In this document: piece after piece, positions 32,630 through 41,051 of the stretch
Layout: every line of letters starts with the position of its first letter
How positions within the stretch are numbered: position 1 is the stretch's first letter
NCBI RefSeq assembly: GCF_018343665.1
Contig: NZ_JAGYPM010000003.1
Span: forward strand, 956,697-1,015,256
DNA: 58,560 nucleotides
Direction: 5' to 3'
Origin: Cytobacillus citreus
Lineage (GTDB): Bacteria > Bacillota > Bacilli > Bacillales > Cytobacillaceae
Translations under genes and position numbers: made by a program
The notes under the pieces: model-generated
What the model was told of the DNA's origin: nothing
Seen by the model: the letters and a program-made list of their open reading frames with translations, nothing else
Databases searched by the model: none

Positions 32630-32887
32630 TTGAAAATCATTGATGAACTATACGAGCTTTATCGTCATAAGCTTACTGGAGATGAGGAAGATATCGATAT
32701 GCTTGCCTTTGCATTTTTAGAAGAAATGAAGAGAGAGGATTTATTAAAGATTATTCACGATTTAGATAACCAAGAGCTTTATGATCTAATGGGTCTTTAT
32801 TTGATTGAGGGTTTAAAAGGAAAGTTTGCAAATGAGGATTTCAGAAGGCAGCATAATCCCAATACAACACACCGAAATATACATTAA
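32630..32887 (+). CDS. DUF6154-like small protein
   Basis: 85 residues from TTG 32630 (GGAGGTG six bases before; TTG 32615 overlaps that). KIIDELYELYRHKLTGDEEDIDMLAFAFLEEMKREDLLKII..LDNQELYDLMGLYLIEGLKGK. Fits the short acidic DUF6154 family of Bacillaceae, function unknown. Confidence 0.65.
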   Translation: MKIIDELYELYRHKLTGDEEDIDMLAFAFLEEMKREDLLKIIHDLDNQELYDLMGLYLIEGLKGKFANEDFRRQHNPNTTHRNIH

Positions 32888-32914
32888 ATATTTCTTGTTA
32901 CATATCTTGGAAAA

Positions 32915-33058
32915 GCGCAAGCGCTTTCAGATTAAGCATAGTTCAGATTGTTCCTGCGATTGATATGCTGTCGAAGCCTTCCCTGTGGAGCTAGACATTT
33001 CTCAAACTTTAAAAAAATTTATTATCTTATGCGCTCTTTAAATCTGAAAGCTTCTCGA
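32915..33058. repeat. Structured intergenic repeat with 11-bp inverted ends
   Basis: GCTTTCAGATT (32923-32933) and AATCTGAAAGC (33041-33051) enclose about 107 bases with GCTGTCGAAGCCTTCCCTGT inside; AAAAGCGCAAGCGCTTT precedes the left arm. The AAGCGCAAGCGC start is common in intergenic repeats of bacilli. Confidence 0.6.
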
Positions 33059-33091
33059 AATTTCATCTCTCCTTTAGTATGCAAAAGTAAT

Positions 33092-33129
33092 GAAAGGCTT
33101 GTCTGATTAAAATGACAAGCCTTTCTCTT
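33092..33129. terminator. Terminator at the end of dps
   Basis: GAAAGGCTTGTC, 10-nt loop, GACAAGCCTTTC (33092-33125). Strong stem, four bases from the dps stop. Confidence 0.85.
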
Positions 33130-33131
33130 CT

Positions 33132-33569
33132 CTATCCTAAATACGCTTTTAACATCCAAATATGCTTCTTTAAGCTTTTCTTTACAGCGATAAGCATATC
33201 ACCGGTTCCCTCGTCATTCACTTCCTCAGCCAGTTCAATTCCTTCTTGAAGCTCGTCCGTCATTCTTTCAAAATCTTCACAAAGGGCTTTAACCATTTCT
33301 TCTTCCTTCTCATTTCCGGATGCCTCATTAATGGATGCTTTCTCAAGGCATTCTTTCATTGTCGCTATAGGATTGCCGTTGAGAGCAAGGATTCTCTCAG
33401 CTAATTCATCGATATGCTGATTAGCCTCATTGTAGAGCTCTTCAAACTTCTCATGAAGTGTAAAAAAATGACGTCCTTTAATGTACCAATGGAAGTTATG
33501 AAGCTTAACATAAAGGACCGTCCAATTGGCTACCTGCTTATTCACCACTTGAATTAATTTATCATTCAT
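33132..33569 (-). CDS. dps: Dps-family DNA-protecting ferritin-like protein
   Basis: 145 residues, ATG 33569 (GGGAGGATGAT). Ferroxidase residues at the dimer interface: HNFHWYIKGRHFFTLHEKFEELY (His at 24 and 37 region, Glu in ELYNEANQHIDELAER). Binds iron with hydrogen peroxide and protects DNA in general stress. A near-consensus sigma-B promoter precedes it, as in B. subtilis dps. Confidence 0.93.
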   Translation of the reverse strand: MNDKLIQVVNKQVANWTVLYVKLHNFHWYIKGRHFFTLHEKFEELYNEANQHIDELAERILALNGNPIATMKECLEKASINEASGNEKEEEMVKALCEDFERMTDELQEGIELAEEVNDEGTGDMLIAVKKSLKKHIWMLKAYLG

Positions 33570-33592
33570 CTGATCATCCTCCCATTTTTATA

Positions 33593-33617
33593 CTACCCTT
33601 ATAGATTTACCTTAAAC
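33593..33617 (-). promoter_or_regulatory. Sigma-B-type promoter of dps
   Basis: Minus strand GTTTAA (33617-33612), 13 bases, GGGTAG (33598-33593). Matches the sigma-B pattern GTTTAA-N12-15-GGGTAT except for the last base. Confidence 0.75.
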
Positions 33618-33675
33618 AAAATATGTATGTTATTTCTTCGTTGTTTTAACAGAATTGCTTAAGTTAGAGCCAGCA

Positions 33676-33953
33676 ATAAAGTGAAACTTCCATCAGTGGG
33701 GATTTTTCGGCGCACAGGACGTGCAAGTGCCGACGTTGCCACAGGACGTGGCGTTCTTAGTCGGCCTTCATCCCCCACTGATGGTTAGTTGCGGCCCACA
33801 GGAAGTGGGTCACGCAGACGTTGCCACACGATGTGGCGCTTTTAGTCTGTGTTCATTTTATGGGCATTTACGGGCAGTTTTCCCCACTTACTCTTCTTTG
33901 CATACGCGAATCCTTGAAGTGGGGGTGTTACTGCCTGTTAATCTGCGATAAAA
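33676..33953 (+). repeat. Intergenic repeat family 1, long copy
   Basis: Begins ATAAAGTGAAACTTCCATCA then GTGGGG, ends GTTAATCTGCGATAAAA. Contains two imperfect tandem sub-units (GACGTTGCCACAGGACGTGG... and GACGTTGCCACACGATGTGG...), CCCCCACTGATGGTTAG, and GGGCAGTTTTCCCCACTT / GAAGTGGGGG arms. ORFs read here are by-products. Confidence 0.75.
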
Positions 33954-34011
33954 TCACATCTCCATACATCCATTTTCATGGTAAACTAATAGTGAGAAGG
34001 GGGGAGTAGGC

Positions 34012-34185
34012 ATGTTAATGTTAATCGTTTTAGCCATCTCAGTAATTATAGTCGCTATTGTTATTGTGCTAGCTGTGACGACAACATCTAAAGCTTATGC
34101 ATATAAACATTCTGTGGATCCAATAGATCATTCACACGATAATCAGAATAAAGAAGAATTTAATAATGAGAAAAGAACTTCTTAA
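34012..34185 (+). CDS. ytzI: YtzI-like small membrane protein
   Basis: 57 residues, ATG 34012 behind GGGGGGAG. One membrane helix (MLIVLAISVIIVAIVIVLAV) and a soluble tail TSKAYAYKHSVDPIDHSHD; the SKAYAYKHSVDP segment is that of YtzI of B. subtilis, which also lies beside luxS. Too short for most ORF callers. Unknown role. Confidence 0.8.
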   Translation: MLMLIVLAISVIIVAIVIVLAVTTTSKAYAYKHSVDPIDHSHDNQNKEEFNNEKRTS

Positions 34186-34207
34186 TATTCTTCTCTAAAA
34201 ATAATAA

Positions 34208-34238
34208 AACCGGACTGAAATGATACAGTCCGGTTAGC
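34208..34238. terminator. Bidirectional terminator between ytzI and luxS
   Basis: AACCGGACTG (34208-34217) and CAGTCCGGTT (34226-34235), 8-nt loop. Confidence 0.85.
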
Positions 34239-34244
34239 GTATTT

Positions 34245-34718
34245 TTATGCAAATACTTGCTTTAAGTCTTCTTTTGATTGTTCTAGCCAGAAACGCAATA
34301 GCCTCTTGGCGCCATCTAGATCATGGAGCTTCGCTTGCCCACATTGTTTTTCATTGGCAGCAGGAATTTCAGTAATTTCCACTGCATCTTTAATTGTATC
34401 ATGAAGTAAATCAATGATTTCCTCTACTGACGGCTCGCCACTTACAACTAAATAAAAACCTGTTTGACAACCCATTGGGGAAATATCAATAATATCAAAG
34501 TGGTCATATTTCTCAGAATGCTTACGAATATTAAATGCCAGAAGATGTTCCAATGTGTGAATAGCATCAGGCTTCATTGCTTGTTTATTAGGCTGGCAAA
34601 AACGAATATCAAATTTATTGACCACTCCATCTGATCCAACTTTATGAATTCCACAATGTCTAACATATGGTGCCTTAACTTCATTATGATCTAAATCAAA
34701 GCTTTCAACTGAAGGCAT
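34245..34718 (-). CDS. luxS: S-ribosylhomocysteine lyase
   Basis: 157 residues from ATG 34718 (AAGGAGTG). Metal site HTLEH (His54, His58) with Cys126 in [11 protein letters not shown], and catalytic Cys84 (PMGCQTG) and Glu57. Splits S-ribosylhomocysteine into homocysteine and the AI-2 precursor DPD in the activated methyl cycle. Almost co-linear with the B. subtilis protein. Monocistronic with its own terminator. Confidence 0.97.
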   Translation of the reverse strand: MPSVESFDLDHNEVKAPYVRHCGIHKVGSDGVVNKFDIRFCQPNKQAMKPDAIHTLEHLLAFNIRKHSEKYDHFDIIDISPMGCQTGFYLVVSGEPSVEEIIDLLHDTIKDAVEITEIPAANEKQCGQAKLHDLDGAKRLLRFWLEQSKEDLKQVFA

Positions 34719-34876
34719 CTTCATCACTCCTTAGCTATTTCTTCCATTGTAACTTATATTCCGAGTATATTCATCAAATTTATTGTATTTAAACAAAACA
34801 TTTCTCTTTCGACTATTTTTCAATAATATGCTATCTTTTTATCAATAATACATGATACTAAGAACGGAATGATGAA

Positions 34877-35107
34877 ATGCTAAAAAAAGCTTTGATTGCC
34901 TTCATTCGCTTTTATCAAATTGTGATTTCTCCACTTAAACCGCCTACTTGCCGTTTTTATCCGACATGTTCACATTACGGGCTTGAAGCCGTCAAACGAT
35001 TTGGAGCCATTAAAGGAGGATGGCTCGCTATTAAAAGAATTTTAAAATGCCATCCTTTTCACCCAGGAGGGTTTGACCCTGTACCAGAAAAAAGCAATAA
35101 AGAATAA
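34877..35107 (+). CDS. yidD: Membrane protein insertion efficiency factor YidD
   Basis: 76 residues. The family motif [54 protein letters not shown] with three conserved Cys is complete. Membrane-associated helper of YidC insertase; called ytjA in B. subtilis, where it lies in the same neighbourhood. Its stop codon lies in the left end of a family-1 repeat. Confidence 0.93.
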   Translation: MLKKALIAFIRFYQIVISPLKPPTCRFYPTCSHYGLEAVKRFGAIKGGWLAIKRILKCHPFHPGGFDPVPEKSNKE

Positions 35108-35320
35108 AGTGAAACTTCCATCAGTGGGGGTTTTTTTCATCCCCACTGATGGTTAGTTGAACCAATCACGCTCAAAACGCCACGTCCTGTGGCTTTCGCC
35201 TGACTAGGACATCGTGTCCGTCGTCGGGCCTTTACGGGCAGTTGAGCCCCCACTTAGGTTTCTTTGATTCTCTCGCAAACTTGTAGTGGGGGTCTTACTG
35301 CCGGTTAATCTGCGATAAAA
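35104..35320 (+). repeat. Intergenic repeat family 1, second long copy
   Basis: Starts ATAAAGTGAAACTTCCATCA on the yidD stop, has hairpin TCAGTGGGGG / CCCCACTGA, AACGCCACGTCCTGTGGC (reverse complement of a segment in the 33676 copy), GGGCAGTTGAGCCCCCACTT / AGTGGGGG arms, ends GGTTAATCTGCGATAAAA. Confidence 0.75.
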
Positions 35321-35363
35321 CTTGTCATTTGCCAATTGCAATTGGTTCATGACAAGTTTTTTC
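35319..35363. terminator. Terminator between yidD and ytiB
   Basis: AACTTGTCA and TGACAAGTT arms with CCAATTGCAATTGG nested in the loop, then TTTTTT on the plus strand. Confidence 0.7.
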
Positions 35364-35381
35364 TATCTAAATTCTTATAAG

Positions 35382-35945
35382 TTAATCATCGTATCCATTC
35401 ACTACAACTTTTAATTCTCCCGTACTCGGTTCAATGACTAATCCATGTACTGGAACATCATTAGGCATTAATGGATGTTTTTTTACCATATGGACACTAT
35501 GCACAACACTTTCCTCGACATTATCAAAGCCTTTAAGCCATTCCCTAACATCAACACCTGAATAGGTAAACGTGTCAAGCGCCTCTTCTGATTTTCCACG
35601 CTTTCTCATGCTTTCCAACATGCTATCAGGCTTCATTCCACTCATTCCGCAGTCATAATGCCCAATGATTAATACTTCCTCTGCTTGAAGCTCATAAACG
35701 GCAACAAGTAGGCTTCTCATAATACTTCCAAATGGATGTGTAACAAGAGCACCTGCAGTTTTTACAATCTTGACATCGCCATTGCGAATATTCATTGCTC
35801 GCGGAAGCAGTTCAACTAATCGTGTATCCATACATGTCAATAAAACCATACGTTTATTTGGAAATTTGGTTGTTGTAAATTCTTCATATCTTTTCTCTTC
35901 TACAAATTCATGATTAAATTGTAAAATTTCATCTAGTAATTTCAT
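35382..35945 (-). CDS. ytiB: Beta-type carbonic anhydrase (YtiB-like)
   Basis: 187 residues from ATG 35945 (GGAG nine bases before; ATG 35951 also possible). Zinc ligands CMDTR (Cys and Asp-Arg dyad) near residue 40, and HYDCGM (His, Cys) near 98-101. KTAGALVTHPFGSIMRSLLVAVYEL between them is the family core. Interconverts CO2 and bicarbonate. Same neighbourhood as B. subtilis ytiB. Confidence 0.92.
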   Translation of the reverse strand: MKLLDEILQFNHEFVEEKRYEEFTTTKFPNKRMVLLTCMDTRLVELLPRAMNIRNGDVKIVKTAGALVTHPFGSIMRSLLVAVYELQAEEVLIIGHYDCGMSGMKPDSMLESMRKRGKSEEALDTFTYSGVDVREWLKGFDNVEESVVHSVHMVKKHPLMPNDVPVHGLVIEPSTGELKVVVNGYDD

Positions 35946-36059
35946 ATGCATGATCTCCTATTAAAATTTTTTACTAATACAAGGATACAAAATAAACATT
36001 TATTAAACAATTTTTTTTCTTGATTTTTATTTATTTCTTTTGTAAAATTACATTTGGAA

Positions 36060-36125
36060 TCGTAACGATTACGAATTATAAAAAATTCAGTATTTTTTTT
36101 GAACATCAAATCGTAATGAGTACGT
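36060..36125 (+). promoter_or_regulatory. Two Zur boxes upstream of the zinc lipoprotein gene
   Basis: TCGTAACGATTACGA (36060-36074) fits the Bacillus Zur box TCGTAATNATTACGA with one mismatch; TCGTAATGAGTACGT (36111-36125) is a second, weaker one just before the ribosome site. Zinc-dependent repression is expected. Confidence 0.85.
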
Positions 36126-36151
36126 TTTGATTAGGGGGAGAAAGAGAAAAA

Positions 36152-37099
36152 ATGAAGAAATTATTTCTTTTTTTATTAATTTTTAATTTGCTTTTAACAG
36201 GGTGTACCACTAAAAAAGTCAATTCGAAAAAAGATGACAATAAATTAACCGTCTATACAACTGTTTATCCTTTACAATATTTCACAGAACGGATTGGAGG
36301 AAAATATGTAGAAACCCATTCTATATATCCACCAGGTACTGATGAACATACATTTGAGCCCACTCAAAAAGATATGATTAAATTAGCTGATGCAGACCTA
36401 TTTATTTTCATTGGACTGGGATTAGAAGGTTTTGTTGAAAAGTCAAAGAAAACATTGAAAAACGAACATGTTAAGCTAATTTCAGCTGGAGAAAATGTTC
36501 ATTTAGAGTCAACTGCAGCAGAAGATGGAGATCATGAAGAAGGGGAACATCATGAAGATGATGGCCACAACCATGGTGACATCGATCCGCATGTATGGAT
36601 AGATCCTGTTTATGCAAAGGAGCTTGCAGAAGCTGTTAAAGATGCACTTCTTGAAGAAATGCCTGAACATAAAGATGAATTTATTGCAAATTATGATGTA
36701 TTAATAAAAGAGCTCGATCAACTAAATGCAGATTTCGAGCAATTGACTAAACATGCAAAACATAAAGAAATTATCGTTTCCCATTCGGCTTTTGGATATT
36801 GGGAGAAAAGATATGGAATAAAACAAATCGGTGTTTCAGGTCTTAATACATCAAATGAACCATCACAAAAGCAGCTTGAAAAAATCATCAATGTAGCAAA
36901 AGAACACGATTTAAAATACGTATTTTTTGAACAAAATGTAAGCTCAAAGCTAACAGAAATTATTCAAAAAGAACTCGGTGCAGAACCGCTAGTACTGCAT
37001 AATTTATCAACTTTAACAGATAATGACATTAAAAATAATGCCACTTATTTTTCTATTATGAATGATAATTTGCAAGCACTTGAAAAAGCATTAAATTAA
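36152..37099 (+). CDS. znuA: Zinc ABC transporter substrate-binding lipoprotein
   Basis: 315 residues, ATG 36152. Lipobox LLLTGC; cluster A-1 fold with KLTVYTTVYPLQYFTERIGG, metal ligands in PPGTDEHTFEPT, HVWIDP, SHSAFGYW and FFEQNVSS. The His/Asp-rich loop (HEEGEHHEDDGHNHGDIDPH) is typical of zinc binders. No ATPase or permease gene is near, so it must serve a transporter encoded elsewhere. Zur boxes upstream support zinc. Confidence 0.9.
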   Translation: MKKLFLFLLIFNLLLTGCTTKKVNSKKDDNKLTVYTTVYPLQYFTERIGGKYVETHSIYPPGTDEHTFEPTQKDMIKLADADLFIFIGLGLEGFVEKSKKTLKNEHVKLISAGENVHLESTAAEDGDHEEGEHHEDDGHNHGDIDPHVWIDPVYAKELAEAVKDALLEEMPEHKDEFIANYDVLIKELDQLNADFEQLTKHAKHKEIIVSHSAFGYWEKRYGIKQIGVSGLNTSNEPSQKQLEKIINVAKEHDLKYVFFEQNVSSKLTEIIQKELGAEPLVLHNLSTLTDNDIKNNATYFSIMNDNLQALEKALN

Positions 37100-37101
37100 A
37101 G

Positions 37102-37124
37102 CCTCTCATTTGAGAGGTTTTTTT
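37102..37124 (+). terminator. Terminator after znuA
   Basis: CCTCTCA, 2-nt loop, TGAGAGG (37102-37117), then TTTTTTT. Confidence 0.9.
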
Positions 37125-37244
37125 GCTTTCATTATTCGTACTTGTCTTCCTTCTATTGGCATGAATGATGGATATTGTCTATACAAAACCTATAATAGGG
37201 TTCTAAGCCCTCTCATTTATAGAATTCTTAAGGAGTGATGCGCA

Positions 37245-37397
37245 ATGGCTAAAGACGTTTTATGTGAAGTCAATAATTGTTCATATTGGGCAAAAGGAAA
37301 TAAATGTGCTGCTGAACAAATTTATGTTGTGAGCCATAAGGGAAAAACAGCAGATAACAGCAAGGAAACCGATTGTAAAACTTTTGAACCTGCTTGA
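37245..37397 (+). CDS. DUF1540 small Cys protein
   Basis: 50 residues, ATG 37245 with AAGGAGTG. Four cysteines in CEVNNCSYWAKGNKCAAEQI and DCKTFE, the DUF1540 spacing thought to bind a metal. In bacilli such short proteins are often made in sporulation. Too short for many ORF callers; terminator follows. Confidence 0.85.
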   Translation: MAKDVLCEVNNCSYWAKGNKCAAEQIYVVSHKGKTADNSKETDCKTFEPA

Positions 37398-37407
37398 TTT
37401 TATGAGT

Positions 37408-37447
37408 GAAGAGATGAATCCAATACTAATTATTGGATTCAACTCTT
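37408..37447. terminator. Terminator after the DUF1540 gene
   Basis: TGAATCCAATA / TATTGGATTCA stem within GAAGAG / CTCTTC outer arms. Confidence 0.75.
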
Positions 37448-37590
37448 CATATTATTTATGTCCTATTTGCTTTTACATGCTTTAATTGAGCAACAATCAT
37501 AAAACTAACAATGACAAGCAATAACCAAGAGCTAATTTTACTAAAATGTACAAGCTCCCATTGCTGCTGTAACCCCTTCTCCCAATTCGA

Positions 37591-39078
37591 TTATCTATCT
37601 AATAATAAACGCAGGTTTCTTCGCAAAATCTTCTTCGCAGCATTTCTCGGGATTTCATCTATGATATAGATTTTTTTAGGCACCTTGTATTTTGCTAGTT
37701 TTTGTAGGCAATATTGAATGATTTCCTCTTCCATCATATCTTTTTTAATCGTTACAAAAGCGATTGGAACTTCACCCCATTTTTCATCCTTCATCCCGAT
37801 AACACCTGCATCCGATATATTTGGATGGGAAACAAGTGCCCCCTCAATTTCCGCTGGATATATATTCTCTCCTCCAGAAATGATTAAATCAGAACGGCGG
37901 TCTAATACAAATAAAAAGCCGTCAGAGTCCAAATATCCTATATCACCAGTTGATAACCAGCCATCTACAAGTCTTTTAGCTGTTTCTTCTTCTCTATTCA
38001 AATAACCAATCGTTATATTTGGTCCCTTAACAATGATTTCGCCTGCTTCATTTGGTTTTGCAACCTCTCCATTAGAGCCTATTATTTTTAACTGAGATGG
38101 AAATAAAGCCTTACCTGCGGATCCAAGCTTGCTAATGCTATATTCTGGAGAAAGGGTAACAATTTGCGACGAAGTTTCAGTCATACCGTAAGTTTGGTAG
38201 ACAGGGATTTGTTTGAACATACATTTTTCAAGAAGTGCCCTAGGTGCTGGTCCACCTCCAAGCAACATGCAGCGAAAATGCTCTGGAAGCCTCTGATCCC
38301 CTAACTCCTCTTCTATTCGAGTTAACATGGTACTGACAACAGACATAATGGTTACCTTCTCATCTTCAATCAATTCAATTGTTTTCTTTTCATGGAATGA
38401 ATCAAGAATAACCATTTTCATTCCATAAATTATGCTGCGCATAAGGATTGAATAACCACTAATATGAAATAAAGGAACCGCACAAAGCCAGCAGTCCTGT
38501 TCGGTCAGACCAAGATTTAAGGCAGAGCCGATAGCACTCCACATATGATTTCCGTATGTTTGTAGAACTCCTTTTGGATAGCCCGTTGTCCCAGACGTAT
38601 ACATGACAGTACAAACTTCGTTAAGATTTATTTCATTCTCAACAATCGGTTCTATAAACGGAGATTGGAACAAATTTTCTTTATAAATAATAGTTACGTT
38701 TGAAAGGCTCTTCTCCATTTCTTTGCCCTTAAGAGTAAATAGCTCTTCTGTTATCAAAAAAAGAGAATTTGAATCTTCCATTTGCCATGCGAGCTCATGG
38801 GCAGTTAAACGGTTATTTAATATGACAGCTTTTATCCCTAATAACTGAAAAGCTAAATAAATAAATGCAGTATCTGCATGATTAGCAAGAAGTACTCCAG
38901 CAAACTGCCCCTTTTTTAACCCAAGGCCAGTTAATTGTCCAGCAATATGAACGGCTTTATCAAACACATCTGAAAATGTATATGTTTGGTCTGCGAAACA
39001 AATCGCAGGTCTGTCTGGAGTTAAAAAGGCTCTTTTTAGTAAGAAATTTTGCATTATTTGATCATTCAATTTTAACAC
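37591..39078 (-). CDS. menE: o-Succinylbenzoate-CoA ligase
   Basis: 495 residues. Acyl-adenylate motifs: YTSGTTGYPKG near residue 160, YGMTETSSQIVTLSPE near 300, STGDIGYLDSDGFLFVLDRRSDLIISGGENIYPAEIE, catalytic Lys in RNAAKKILRR near the end. Activates o-succinylbenzoate with CoA for MenB. It stands apart from menB by a 229-base spacer with a terminator, so it has its own promoter. After its TAA the same frame stays open 44 codons with a membrane-like stretch. Confidence 0.93.
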   Translation of the reverse strand: MLKLNDQIMQNFLLKRAFLTPDRPAICFADQTYTFSDVFDKAVHIAGQLTGLGLKKGQFAGVLLANHADTAFIYLAFQLLGIKAVILNNRLTAHELAWQMEDSNSLFLITEELFTLKGKEMEKSLSNVTIIYKENLFQSPFIEPIVENEINLNEVCTVMYTSGTTGYPKGVLQTYGNHMWSAIGSALNLGLTEQDCWLCAVPLFHISGYSILMRSIIYGMKMVILDSFHEKKTIELIEDEKVTIMSVVSTMLTRIEEELGDQRLPEHFRCMLLGGGPAPRALLEKCMFKQIPVYQTYGMTETSSQIVTLSPEYSISKLGSAGKALFPSQLKIIGSNGEVAKPNEAGEIIVKGPNITIGYLNREEETAKRLVDGWLSTGDIGYLDSDGFLFVLDRRSDLIISGGENIYPAEIEGALVSHPNISDAGVIGMKDEKWGEVPIAFVTIKKDMMEEEIIQYCLQKLAKYKVPKKIYIIDEIPRNAAKKILRRNLRLLLDR

Positions 39079-39251
39079 CTCGAATATTAGAAAAACTTGG
39101 CGAATGCCTTAGTGTTTTGTATGCGATAATAATTGCAGATATTTAATCTATGAATTCATATATCCTTTAGCACGTTAATAAACTTAAACTTTCCGATTAG
39201 GTTAGATAAAAACAAGCGTACATTTATTTTATTATATATTGACTTAAATAA

Positions 39252-39290
39252 AAACAGCCTGATGGAATAATCCACCAAGCTGTTTATTTC
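39252..39290 (-). terminator. Terminator after menB
   Basis: AACAGC...GCTGTT with inner TGGA/TCCA, followed on the minus strand by TTTTTATTTA. Confidence 0.75.
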
Positions 39291-39306
39291 AAAACGTAAG
39301 ATTTAA

Positions 39307-40128
39307 TCAAGGAAAACGAGGGAATTGACCAAAATCAGGCTTACGCTTCTCTTTAAATGCGTCACGGCCTTCCTTCGCTTCATCAGTTGTATAATAAAGT
39401 AATGTTGCATCACCAGCAAATTGCTGAATACCAGCAAGGCCATCTGTATCTGCATTAAAGGCTGCCTTCAAGAATCGAAGAGCTGTTGGACTCTTTTCAA
39501 GCATTTCTTCACACCACTTAATTGTTTCCTCTTCCACCTTATCAAGAGGTACAACAGTGTTTACAAGCCCCATATCTAATGCTTCTTGAGCATTATATTG
39601 ACGGCATAAATACCAAATTTCGCGTGCCTTTTTATGACCAACAATTCTAGCTAAATAGCCTGAGCCATATCCTGCATCAAAGCTACCAACCTTCGGACCA
39701 GTTTGTCCAAATACTGCATTATCTGCAGCAATTGTTAAATCACAAACAATATGGAGTACATGGCCTCCACCGATAGCATACCCTTTAACCATCGCTACAA
39801 CTGGTTTTGGAATGACACGAATTAAACGCTGTAAATCAAGAACATTCAAACGTGGAATTTGATCATCACCAACATAGCCACCGTGTCCGCGTACTGACTG
39901 ATCTCCACCTGAACAGAACGCTCTATCCCCTGCACCAGTTAAAATAATCACTCCAACATTTGAATCATCTCGCGCATAAGCGAAAGCATCGATCAATTCC
40001 ATTACCGTTCTCGGTGTAAAAGCATTATGCTTTTCTGGACGATTAATTGTAATCTTTGCAATTCCGTTGTATGTTTCATACATAATCTCTTCATACTTAC
40101 GTCCGGCAACCCATTCTACTGCTGACAT
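39307..40128 (-). CDS. menB: 1,4-Dihydroxy-2-naphthoyl-CoA synthase
   Basis: 273 residues, ATG 40128 (AAGGAGGATTCC). Crotonase fold: [22 protein letters not shown], oxyanion-hole [58 protein letters not shown] with the catalytic Asp/Tyr region, and end [13 protein letters not shown]. Closes the second ring of menaquinone. Last gene of the menF-D-H-B transcript. Confidence 0.97.
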   Translation of the reverse strand: MSAVEWVAGRKYEEIMYETYNGIAKITINRPEKHNAFTPRTVMELIDAFAYARDDSNVGVIILTGAGDRAFCSGGDQSVRGHGGYVGDDQIPRLNVLDLQRLIRVIPKPVVAMVKGYAIGGGHVLHIVCDLTIAADNAVFGQTGPKVGSFDAGYGSGYLARIVGHKKAREIWYLCRQYNAQEALDMGLVNTVVPLDKVEEETIKWCEEMLEKSPTALRFLKAAFNADTDGLAGIQQFAGDATLLYYTTDEAKEGRDAFKEKRKPDFGQFPRFP

Positions 40129-40226
40129 TACGGAATCCTCCTTTATATGTATATGTATTCTATTTGTAACATAACCCTTTAGGTTAAATCACTAATTCTC
40201 TCCACTCATGATAAATGGATGATATT

Positions 40227-41051
40227 TTACTCCTTTTTATCATGCGACAAGAATTCACTTACTATTGTACCAAATATTTCGGGTTTCTCCACATGAATTG
40301 CATGTCCACAATCATCAACCGTAATCGATTTGGCATACTTAACTTTTTTTTGCATTTTTTCTGTAATTAGGCAAAATTTTTCATCTATTCTTCCAGTGAT
40401 GAATAGAGCTGGTGCTTTCAATTGCTCAAGATGCCCCCACCAGGAAGGCTGCGAGCCAGTCCCCATGCCTTTAAGGCTGTTCATTAACCCTAAAGTTGTA
40501 TTCCTTAATCTTTCCATTCTCAATTTTCGCCGGATTATTTCAGGTAGCCTCTTCTGACTTTCGAAAAGGGGAATGTTTTCCCAATAATCGACAAATTTTT
40601 CGATTCCATGCTCTCGAATACGAACTGCCAGCTTTTCATCCTGTAGTCGTCGATCTTCTCTTTCCATATCAGTTTCAAGGCCTGGTGAGGAGCTTTCGAG
40701 TATTAGCTTTCTCACCTTTTCAGGATATTTTAAAGCAAAGGTTAAAGCTAGCCTGCCGCCCATTGAGTAGCCAAGTAAATCAGTCTGCTCTATCTTCATT
40801 ACTTCTAACAGAGTATGTAAATCACTTGCTGCTGATTCAATATCATACTTTTGTAATTCTTTAGGTGAGTCCGTTTGTCCATGACCGATAATATCAACAG
40901 AAATGACGTAGGAATGATCTTTCCATTGTGTTTCAAACTGCCGCCAAGATGCTCCATTACCTGTAAACCCATGAAGCAATAATAAAGGTTGGCCTATAGG
41001 ATTCCCCCATATTTCAACATGATAGCGAATGCCATTGATGACATAATTCAT
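40227..41051 (-). CDS. menH: SHCHC synthase / alpha-beta hydrolase MenH
   Basis: 274 residues from ATG 41051, which overlaps the menD stop (TGATG); ATG 41057 is possible. LLLLHGFTGNGASWRQF oxyanion motif, nucleophile in LLGYSMGGRLAL, Asp in FITGRIDEKFC, His in CGHAIHVEKPE. Removes pyruvate from SEPHCHC in menaquinone synthesis. Position between menD and menB supports it. Confidence 0.92.
   Translation of the reverse strand: MNYVINGIRYHVEIWGNPIGQPLLLLHGFTGNGASWRQFETQWKDHSYVISVDIIGHGQTDSPKELQKYDIESAASDLHTLLEVMKIEQTDLLGYSMGGRLALTFALKYPEKVRKLILESSSPGLETDMEREDRRLQDEKLAVRIREHGIEKFVDYWENIPLFESQKRLPEIIRRKLRMERLRNTTLGLMNSLKGMGTGSQPSWWGHLEQLKAPALFITGRIDEKFCLITEKMQKKVKYAKSITVDDCGHAIHVEKPEIFGTIVSEFLSHDKKE

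Noticed and set aside
33721..34009. Rightward ORFs of 62-76 codons before ytzI
   Set aside because: They lie in the structured repeat, without ribosome sites, and their sequence reflects repeat hairpins.
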